DNA of 5,047 nucleotides from Calditrichota bacterium (lineage in GTDB: Bacteria; Zixibacteria; MSB-5A5; GN15; FEB-12): contig QQUK01000158.1 in the NCBI GenBank assembly GCA_008501655.1, forward strand, positions 1-5,047, read 5' to 3'. The translations under genes and the position numbers were made by a program. Positions 1 to 5,047 of the stretch are shown here, piece by piece. The notes beneath the pieces are model-generated. The model did no database searches. It was given only the letters and a program-made list of their open reading frames with translations, and was not told where the DNA came from. Numbering within the stretch: the stretch's first letter is position 1; every line of letters begins with the position of its first letter.

Positions 1-1
1 T

Positions 2-1225
2 GCATTCAATGGGATTGTGGTTGGAGAATGCGGGACAATCTTACGAACAACAGATGGCGGAACAACCTGGGAGAGTCAGGTAAGCGGCATTACTATTGCT
101 CTGATGGGAGTCAGCTTTTTTGATGCCAATAACGGGCTTGCAGCTGGATTAACCGGCACAATTTTGCGAACCACAGATGGCGGAGAAACTTGGATAAAGC
201 AGACAACAGACATTACTAACTGGCTCTACGGTATTAGTTGTATTGATGCTGAGCACTGTACAGCTGTAGGCGATAATAATACTATTCTACGTTCCACAGA
301 TAGTGTAGCAGTCCTGCTCAATCAGCCAAGTGTTACAAGTTATAAACTTAATGGAACTAGTTTCATCAATGCTGATACTGGTGCAGCAGTTGGAGCTCAT
401 GGAACAATCCTGAGAACTACTGATGGTGGAGTAACCTGGGTTAATCAAACAAGTGGTACATCTTCTTCGCTAAATGGTATCAGCATCATTGATGCCAATA
501 ATGGTATAACGGTCGGGAGAGAGGGTGTAATCTTAAAAACAACCAATGGCGGATTTACTTGGGTGACACAAACAAGTGGCACTTCTCAAGATCTAAATGA
601 AGTAGATTATATTGATGCCGATAATGGGGTAGCTGTCGGAAACGAAGGCATAATCTTGAAAACTACAGATGGTGGAGCAACCTGGGTGAAGCAGACAAGT
701 GGTACAACTCAAAATTTAAATGGAGTAAATTTTATTGATACCAATTATGGAATAGTTGTCGGAAACGAAGGTACAATTTTAAAAACCATAGATGGTGGGG
801 CAACCTGGGTGAATCAAGCAGTTGATTCAATGGGTATTTATTCATCACTTAATGGAGTTAGTTTTGTTGATATAAACAATGGGACAGTCGTTGGATCCGA
901 AGGCACAATTTTAAGAACAAAAAATGGTGGAGAAACTTGGGTGGTTCATACAATCGGTTACATTCCCTCTCTCTATGGAGTCAGTTTCTATGATACCGAA
1001 AATGGAGTAGCGGTTGGAGAGAATGGTACAATAGTACGAACTATTGATGGTGGCGTTACCTGGCTACCCCAAACATGTTACACAACAAACCGCCTTTACG
1101 CTGTGAGTTATGTTGATGCCAAAAATGGGACAGCAGTTGGTACCTACGGAACAATATTACGAACGGCTTCATCGGAGGGTCTCAAAGTATCTATGGGGGG
1201 CAATGAGACGATTTTCGCATCTTTC
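2..1225 (+). repeat. Tandem 123-bp coding repeats (nine units plus a half unit)
   Basis: Unit boundaries read from the translation are 2-124, 125-247, 248-370, 371-493, 494-616, 617-739, 740-871, 872-994, 995-1117 and a half unit 1118-1225. Every complete unit is 41 codons except the seventh, which is 44 because of three extra residues in the loop after the Asp-box. Units 6 and 7 share exact DNA words in register 123 bp apart, for example GTCGGAAACGAAGG at 635-648 and 758-771, and GCAACCTGGGTGAA. This indicates relatively recent duplication rather than protein-level similarity alone. Each unit probably forms one propeller blade. Confidence 0.85.
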
Positions 1226-1228
1226 TAA
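2..1228 (+). CDS. Ycf48/Asp-box (BNR-like) beta-propeller repeat protein, 5' partial
   Basis: The frame is open from base 2 and the first visible codons already fit the repeat, so the true start lies upstream; the GTG at 17 is an internal Val. The protein is built of 41-residue units with the pattern xNGxAVGxxGTILRTTDGG, then xTW, then a Thr/Ser-rich turn, a Leu-Asn/Tyr-Gly step and a SFxD strand. The TTDGGxTW core is the Asp-box turn found in Ycf48/Hcf136-like and BNR propellers. In photosynthetic organisms that family assists photosystem II assembly; in other bacteria such repeats are common in secreted proteins of unknown role, so no photosynthetic function is inferred. The third visible unit has lost its Asp-box. 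The last unit stops halfway and is followed by about 18 residues resembling no type IX sorting domain. A secreted location is likely, but the signal peptide would be outside the window. Family call is firm; function is unknown. Confidence 0.85.
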   Translation, partial: AFNGIVVGECGTILRTTDGGTTWESQVSGITIALMGVSFFDANNGLAAGLTGTILRTTDGGETWIKQTTDITNWLYGISCIDAEHCTAVGDNNTILRSTDSVAVLLNQPSVTSYKLNGTSFINADTGAAVGAHGTILRTTDGGVTWVNQTSGTSSSLNGISIIDANNGITVGREGVILKTTNGGFTWVTQTSGTSQDLNEVDYIDADNGVAVGNEGIILKTTDGGATWVKQTSGTTQNLNGVNFIDTNYGIVVGNEGTILKTIDGGATWVNQAVDSMGIYSSLNGVSFVDINNGTVVGSEGTILRTKNGGETWVVHTIGYIPSLYGVSFYDTENGVAVGENGTIVRTIDGGVTWLPQTCYTTNRLYAVSYVDAKNGTAVGTYGTILRTASSEGLKVSMGGNETIFASF

Positions 1229-1349
1229 TGCATGAGAACGTTAACACTCAATTGGAAACGAACTCTTTTCTGTAGTATGACGGACTATCTTAAACTATTT
1301 TATAGCTACCTGTAATTCCTAACAGAATATTTACATAATCTAAACTCTT

Positions 1350-1395
1350 CTTAACACTTAATCATTTCTTAACAATAATATAACTAAAATATACA
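1350..1395 (+). promoter_or_regulatory. Candidate Pho-box-like tandem operator with a -10 hexamer
   Basis: Three 11-bp steps follow each other: CTTAATCATTT (1357-1367), CTTAACAATAA (1368-1378) and TATAACTAAAA (1379-1389). A further CTTAACA at 1350-1356 abuts the first. Eleven-bp direct repeats are the spacing bound by PhoB/OmpR-family response regulators, and CTTAAC-type cores are known from cyanobacterial Pho boxes. TATACA at 1390-1395 lies 11 bp after the second repeat, close to the Pho-box to -10 distance known from enterobacteria. It would leave a leader of roughly 65-70 nt before the receptor start. The motif is AT-rich in an AT-rich gap, so chance is a real alternative, and the regulator is not identified. 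Confidence 0.3.
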
Positions 1396-1453
1396 CATTA
1401 ACTCATACTCCCCAAACATAATCAAGCCATTTTTTGTCCGAACCAAATATAGT

Positions 1454-1459
1454 GAGGAG
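1454..1459 (+). promoter_or_regulatory. Ribosome binding site of the TonB-dependent receptor
   Basis: GAGGAG ends 11 bases before the ATG at 1471. The spacing is slightly long, but this is the only purine-rich Shine-Dalgarno match nearby, and it supports this ATG together with the signal peptide that begins there. Confidence 0.6.
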
Positions 1460-1470
1460 TAAAAAATAGG

Positions 1471-4425
1471 ATGAAACACAATTTAACAATTTTCACAAAC
1501 CTTAAACTTTATTTTACAGCATTTGTAGTTTTTAGTATCATCGCATCATTTCAAACAGTTTCGGCAAATGATTCAAAATATGCCGAAGGTACCAGTACTA
1601 TCATCGGAAAAGTCGTAGATTCAGAAACAGGGGAGCCTATTATCGGTGCCACCGTCCAGGTCGACAGCACAAACTTAGGGGCATTTACAGACTTAGATGG
1701 TAATTTCCGCATCAAAAAAGTCCCTTTTGGGTACTATTCCTTATCCGTCTCATCAGTCGGATATGAAAAAGCTTTTGTCGCAACCATTGTTGTTACAGCT
1801 GACCAGAAGACAGTTGCTAACATTCTTATGCATCCGACAATTTATGAAGCAAACGATATAACGGTTAAAGAAAAAGCTCTCATCAATACGGAAGCAATGC
1901 TTCTCAAACAGCGTCAAAACGCAAATGAAATCACCGACGCTATCAGCTCTGAAGAGATTTCCCGCTCAGGAAGTTCCGATGCAGCCGAAGCAATGTCAAA
2001 AGTAACCGGTGCAACCGTAGTAGGCGGTCAGTATGTCACCATCCGCGGGATGGGTGACCGATATGCTCAGGCGAAACTGAACGGCTCAGTCCTGCCTTCA
2101 CCAGATCCGGATAAACAGTCTGTCCCGATGGATATGATCCCGACAGCTCTGCTTGATAACATTATAGTAGAAAAATCATTTACACCCGACAAACCGGGTG
2201 ATTTTGGCGGAGGTTCTGTAAACCTCGCCACAAAAGACTATCCCGAAGATCGTACTTTAACTTTCTCAAGCTCATTCGGTTACAACGATGTTTCCACATT
2301 TAATAACATGCTTACTCAGGAAGGAAGTTCAACCGACTGGCTCGGATATGACAATGGGTTTAGAGATATTCCCGATTATGTGATAGATAATCAGGACAAA
2401 GAAGATGAGATGATTGAAGGCAAAAGTTTTGTCCGATATCAATCGGGAAATGGGATGGATTACGACTCCGTTGTTTCACTTGCTTCCTATGTTGAAAATG
2501 TAAACGAATCTTTTAGACCGGAAATGATACCGACCATTAAAGAAGCACCAATGAATTCAAGTTATTCTGTATCTTACGGAGATCTTCATTCACTCTTTGA
2601 CCGACCCCTCGGTATTGTATCATCTTTATCATATTCAAGAAAATTCTCAGCAACCGAAGGCTTCAGGGGTAAATACAGATTGTCAGGTGCAGCAGCAACA
2701 GCACTGAGTACCGATGCTGCCTTAAATGAACAGACCGGTAAAGAAGATGTTCTCTGGTCAGGATTTATGAACTTGAAATACGGTATTCATACAAATCATA
2801 AATTAGGTTTCTCTTATACCCGTACTCAAAACGGCGAATCATCAGCAAGATACCTTGATGGTGAGTTTACCGAACATCTTGACCCCGGTCAGACCCTTTT
2901 TACCAATGCCCTGTCTTACAAAGAAAGAGAAATCAATGTTTTCCAGTTCAACGGCGAACATATCGTTTTAGGACAGAACAGGCTGCACTGGAACATTTCT
3001 AATGCCGATTCAAGACAGGATGAACCGGATGCAAGATTCTTTACTTATTACGAAGATACTATAATGGTAGAAGATGAAGATTCCGGAGATCTCTACCCGG
3101 TTGTTAAACAGATCCTGGCTGAAAGCAGATTCCGTAATCCCCAGCGGATGTGGAGAGACATCAATGAAGATAAAATAGATTATTCTGCAGATTTAACTAT
3201 ACCTATTTCACGTACTAATAAAATAAAATTCGGCTATCTCTATCAGAATACAGACAGAACGTATAATGAAAAAATATACAGATATACTGTCGACGGTACT
3301 ATCGCAAGCATAGAAAATTACTTAACTAATGTTGGTATGATTGACGATCCATACATGGCTGTCTATCAAGGTGACACTACCATTCAATTTAATTACTATA
3401 ATTCAATCCTCAACTTGTCCGAGCCTCAAAACCAATATTATGGTTATAAAAAAATCTCCGCATTCTACGGAATGTTGGAGTTTGCCCTCACTTCCCGGCT
3501 CAACATTATAGGTGGTCTCAGAGCAGAAAAAACAGACATGTTCTCAGAGACAGAATCCGATAAATATGAGCCGGGTACAATTAAACAAACAGATTATTTA
3601 CCATCTATAGGCTTGATTTTTAAAACGAATACAAACATGAATCTCCGGGCTTCCTACGGAAAAACGCTTGCCCGTCCGACTTTTAAAGAACTTACTCCGG
3701 CTACTTCGCAAAGTTTTGGAGTAGGAAGAGAATTTGTAGGCAACAACGAAATCAAAATGACAGCGATTGATATGTATGACCTCCGCTGGGAATGGTTCCT
3801 CCGTCCCGGTGAAATATTAGCAATATCAGGTTTTTATAAAAACCTGACCAATCCGATAGAACATTCAATCCAATTCGTAAACGGCGGTATCAAAGCTGTA
3901 AATTCAGATAATGCTGAAGTCTACGGAGCAGAAGTCGAATTCAGAAGAACTCTTGACCATATCTCCCCAGCTTTAACAAACTTCCAACTCGGAGGAAATA
4001 TCGCTATCATTAAATCATCGGTTAAGATTTCAGATGAAGAAGCATCATTTGACGTTAACACCGATAAACAGACTGAACGACCTCTTGAAGGTCAGTCACC
4101 CTATGTAGTCAACCTTGATTTCGGGTATAATAACAGAAACACCGGCTCAACAATCTCCCTCTTCTATAATATCTCTGGTGAACGCCTTGCCTACAATGCT
4201 GAAAAAGGTACACCCGATGTATACGAACAACCGAGAAATCAGCTCGACTTGATAGCCTCACAAGTCCTCTTCGGCGGACCGAAATTTAAATTAACTGTCA
4301 AAAACATCTTAAATGAAAATAGTGAATTTATCCATGATGATGTAGGTTTTGCTAACGATTACTATTTCAAATACCATGAAATCGGAACCTCATACTCATT
4401 TGGTGTATCCTACAACATCTGGTAA
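1471..4425 (+). CDS. TonB-dependent outer-membrane receptor with carboxypeptidase-regulatory-like domain
   Basis: This is a TonB-energised import channel of the outer membrane. Residues 1-32 form a signal peptide with probable cleavage after VSA. Residues 43-122 form a carboxypeptidase-regulatory-like beta-sandwich (IIGKVVDSETGEPIIGA, then TDLDGNF). DITVKE at 129-134 is a possible TonB box. The plug spans about 147-255 and contains IRGMGDRYAQAKLNG (191-205) and FTPDKPGDFGGGSVNL (237-252), hallmarks of the receptor subfamily related to Xanthomonas/Caulobacter-type TonB receptors. The barrel fills about 260-984, with SYGKTLARPTFKEL at 728-741, VYGAEVEF at 817-824 and a terminal aromatic, YNIW, as expected for BAM-inserted barrels. 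At 984 residues it is within the usual range and looks intact. No STN domain is present, and no SusD gene follows, so it is not a standard SusC. The substrate cannot be read from sequence. A beta-helix-like secreted protein follows 240 bp downstream as a likely partner. Confidence 0.95.
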   Translation: MKHNLTIFTNLKLYFTAFVVFSIIASFQTVSANDSKYAEGTSTIIGKVVDSETGEPIIGATVQVDSTNLGAFTDLDGNFRIKKVPFGYYSLSVSSVGYEKAFVATIVVTADQKTVANILMHPTIYEANDITVKEKALINTEAMLLKQRQNANEITDAISSEEISRSGSSDAAEAMSKVTGATVVGGQYVTIRGMGDRYAQAKLNGSVLPSPDPDKQSVPMDMIPTALLDNIIVEKSFTPDKPGDFGGGSVNLATKDYPEDRTLTFSSSFGYNDVSTFNNMLTQEGSSTDWLGYDNGFRDIPDYVIDNQDKEDEMIEGKSFVRYQSGNGMDYDSVVSLASYVENVNESFRPEMIPTIKEAPMNSSYSVSYGDLHSLFDRPLGIVSSLSYSRKFSATEGFRGKYRLSGAAATALSTDAALNEQTGKEDVLWSGFMNLKYGIHTNHKLGFSYTRTQNGESSARYLDGEFTEHLDPGQTLFTNALSYKEREINVFQFNGEHIVLGQNRLHWNISNADSRQDEPDARFFTYYEDTIMVEDEDSGDLYPVVKQILAESRFRNPQRMWRDINEDKIDYSADLTIPISRTNKIKFGYLYQNTDRTYNEKIYRYTVDGTIASIENYLTNVGMIDDPYMAVYQGDTTIQFNYYNSILNLSEPQNQYYGYKKISAFYGMLEFALTSRLNIIGGLRAEKTDMFSETESDKYEPGTIKQTDYLPSIGLIFKTNTNMNLRASYGKTLARPTFKELTPATSQSFGVGREFVGNNEIKMTAIDMYDLRWEWFLRPGEILAISGFYKNLTNPIEHSIQFVNGGIKAVNSDNAEVYGAEVEFRRTLDHISPALTNFQLGGNIAIIKSSVKISDEEASFDVNTDKQTERPLEGQSPYVVNLDFGYNNRNTGSTISLFYNISGERLAYNAEKGTPDVYEQPRNQLDLIASQVLFGGPKFKLTVKNILNENSEFIHDDVGFANDYYFKYHEIGTSYSFGVSYNIW

Positions 4426-4429
4426 TAAT

Positions 4430-4558
4430 ATGACTTATAACCTTATAAAACATAGTGTGTGTGTGAACCGTTCAAAGAAAACGAGAGCCAAATCAATTTC
4501 TTTGGATACCTTGATTCAAAAAACGTTAAAACCGTTAAAAAAACAAGGAGGACAATAA
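4430..4558 (+). CDS. Doubtful 42-residue basic ORF
   Basis: The frame can be extended upstream to an ATG at 4349 inside the receptor gene, but the part that does not overlap starts with ATG at 4430, four bases after the receptor stop. It encodes 42 residues with eight Lys, two Arg and one acidic residue (MTYNLIKHSVCVNRSKK at the start). There is no Shine-Dalgarno sequence before this ATG, no hydrophobic segment and no recognisable domain. The Lys-rich composition is what an A-rich intergenic sequence yields by chance. I regard it as probably non-coding and list it only because it fills most of the first half of the gap. Confidence 0.12.
   Translation: MTYNLIKHSVCVNRSKKTRAKSISLDTLIQKTLKPLKKQGGQ
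4545..4551 (+). promoter_or_regulatory. Unpaired Shine-Dalgarno sequence AAGGAGG
   Basis: This is the strongest anti-16S match in the window, but no ATG, GTG or TTG follows at normal spacing; the downstream bases are ACAATAATAAGGAAC. It lies 114 nt before the ATG of the next gene. It may be chance, the remnant of a lost start, or a ribosome- or 5'-end-protecting site in the leader. Confidence 0.3.
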
Positions 4559-4647
4559 TAAGGAACATATCCACAGCAAGAATAGCATAAGTAACCAATA
4601 GTAACAAAAAAAATAGAAATTATTTTCGTAGTGTAAATAATCTTTTG

Positions 4648-4654
4648 AAAGAGG
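4648..4654 (+). promoter_or_regulatory. Ribosome binding site of the beta-helix-like protein
   Basis: AAAGAGG, followed by AATTAACTCGC, precedes the ATG at 4666 by 11 bases (9 bases if the following AA is counted). It decides this start over the in-frame TTG at 4645, which lies within and before the site. Confidence 0.65.
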
Positions 4655-4665
4655 AATTAACTCGC

Positions 4666-5047
4666 ATGTTAAAAAAATCGATAATCACTTTTATCATCTG
4701 CCTGCTCCCGGTGTTGGCTCTCGGCCAGACAACCGATAACGGCAAACCGGTAAAAGTCGTAACAGATGCTGATATCGTAGGTACAACCTACTGGTCATCT
4801 GATACAGTTTACAACATGGACGGGCTTGTTTTCGTCGAAGCCGGCGAAAAACTTATCATTGAAGCCGGTACCATTGTTAAAGGAAACACAGGGCAAGGTG
4901 TTAACTCTACCGCTCTTGTAGTTGCTCAAGGCGGTCAGATTTACGCTGTCGGTACTCCGACAGAACCGATTGTCTTTACAACTATTCTTGACGATGTCGA
5001 CAACCCGACTGATATTATCTTAGACACAACCAACGGTTATGGTAACT
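4666..5047 (+). CDS. Secreted protein with beta-helix-like N-terminus, receptor-associated, 3' partial
   Basis: The frame opens with ATG at 4666 and runs without a stop to the right edge, giving 127 residues. Residues 1-20 are a signal peptide: two Lys, a hydrophobic core (IITFIICLLPVLAL), then ALG before Gln. The only Cys is in the core, so there is no lipobox. Residues 40-73 contain TTYWSSD, DGLVFVEAG and IIEAGTIVKG. Residues 83-106 contain ALVVAQGGQIYAVG and GTPTEPIVFTT. The 'it carries a cost value at the end of each short strand' alternation of hydrophobic strands with Gly/Pro turns, and the GTPxEPIVFT phrase, are typical of right-handed beta-helix secreted proteins of Bacteroidota. Proteins with this beginning are, from memory, often found beside TonB-dependent receptors, sometimes annotated as type IX-sorted proteins; the C-terminus that would show this is outside the window. 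A role as surface or periplasmic partner of the receptor is inferred; the biochemical function is unknown. Confidence 0.8.
   Translation, partial: MLKKSIITFIICLLPVLALGQTTDNGKPVKVVTDADIVGTTYWSSDTVYNMDGLVFVEAGEKLIIEAGTIVKGNTGQGVNSTALVVAQGGQIYAVGTPTEPIVFTTILDDVDNPTDIILDTTNGYGN

Larger units (their letters stand above)
1229..1470. other. Intergenic region between the repeat protein and the receptor
   Basis: This 242-bp AT-rich stretch contains no convincing gene. The frame of the repeat protein stays open for 28 codons after its stop, but the encoded residues resemble nothing in the repeat and have no Asp-box. No GC-rich stem followed by a T-run was found, so a terminator for the first gene is not evident. 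The only structured part is the group of CTTAA elements near 1350-1389, listed separately, and the ribosome binding site at the right end. Confidence 0.7.
4426..4665. other. Intergenic region between receptor and downstream partner
   Basis: This 240-bp AT-rich gap contains a short (GT)n run at 4455-4465 and a doubtful 42-codon ORF. It also has a near-tandem GTTAAAA pair (4524-4539) and an unpaired Shine-Dalgarno sequence at 4545-4551. A weak stem, TTTGGAT with ATTCAAA (4501-4520, one G-U pair), lacks a following T-run and is not called a terminator. With no clear terminator, read-through from the receptor into the next gene is possible. Confidence 0.6.

Noticed and set aside
17..19. GTG as the true start of the first gene
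   Set aside because: The preceding codons in the same frame encode AFNGI, which completes a perfect 41-residue unit, so translation clearly comes from further upstream.
1193..1312. Possible frameshift at the G6 run restoring a longer C-terminus of the repeat protein
   Set aside because: Both alternative frames after the run stop within about a dozen codons and show neither blade nor sorting-domain residues. The in-frame continuation past the stop is also unlike the repeat.
1270..1330. Short inverted repeats after the first gene (TAGT/ACTA and CTGT/ACAG)
   Set aside because: Stems are only four base pairs and are not followed by a T-run, so they do not support a terminator.
4349..4429. Upstream part of the 69-codon frame overlapping the receptor 3' end
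   Set aside because: It lies in another frame inside the conserved barrel C-terminus, has no ribosome binding site of its own, and is best explained as a shadow of the receptor gene.
4455..4465. (GT)n run as a phase-variation tract
   Set aside because: Only five and a half units, and not inside or at the promoter of a convincing gene.
4524..4539. GTTAAAA pair as a second, reverse-strand Pho-box
   Set aside because: The copies are spaced 9 bp rather than 11, and no -10 element follows in that orientation.
4621..4628. TATTTTCG as a Bacteroidota -7 element (TAnnTTTG) for the last gene
   Set aside because: One mismatch and no TTG element at the expected distance upstream; too weak in AT-rich sequence.

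Overview
The window looks like chromosomal DNA from a Gram-negative, moderately AT-rich bacterium of the Bacteroidota / Chlorobiota / Ignavibacteriota (FCB) group. Three things point there. One is a TonB-dependent outer-membrane receptor with an N-terminal carboxypeptidase-regulatory-like domain, an arrangement typical of that group. Another is a secreted Ycf48/Asp-box repeat protein. The last is a secreted beta-helix-like protein directly downstream of the receptor. Purine-rich Shine-Dalgarno sequences precede both visible starts, which fits Ignavibacteria- or Chlorobi-like lineages somewhat better than classical Bacteroidia or Flavobacteriia. The lineage call is inference.

Layout, all genes on the + strand: (1) positions 2-1228 hold the 3' part of a long repeat protein. 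Nine complete units, eight of 41 residues and one of 44, are followed by a half unit. The reading frame is open through the left edge. (2) Positions 1229-1470 are an AT-rich intergenic region with no gene. It contains CTTAA-type elements spaced 11 bp apart, followed by a TATACA hexamer, an arrangement like a Pho-box promoter. (3) Positions 1471-4425 are an apparently intact 984-residue TonB-dependent receptor with signal peptide, regulatory-like domain, plug and barrel. (4) Positions 4426-4665 are a second gap with a doubtful 42-codon ORF, a strong Shine-Dalgarno sequence that has no start codon after it, and the real ribosome binding site of the next gene. (5) Positions 4666 to the right edge are the first 127 codons of a secreted protein with beta-helix-like repeats.

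The receptor and the last gene probably act together. The receptor would import a substrate across the outer membrane using TonB energy, and the secreted protein would be a periplasmic or cell-surface partner, perhaps in substrate capture. No SusD gene is present at this position. The first gene has no evident functional link to the pair and may belong to a separate transcription unit. No RNA gene, insertion sequence, CRISPR array or convincing intrinsic terminator was seen.
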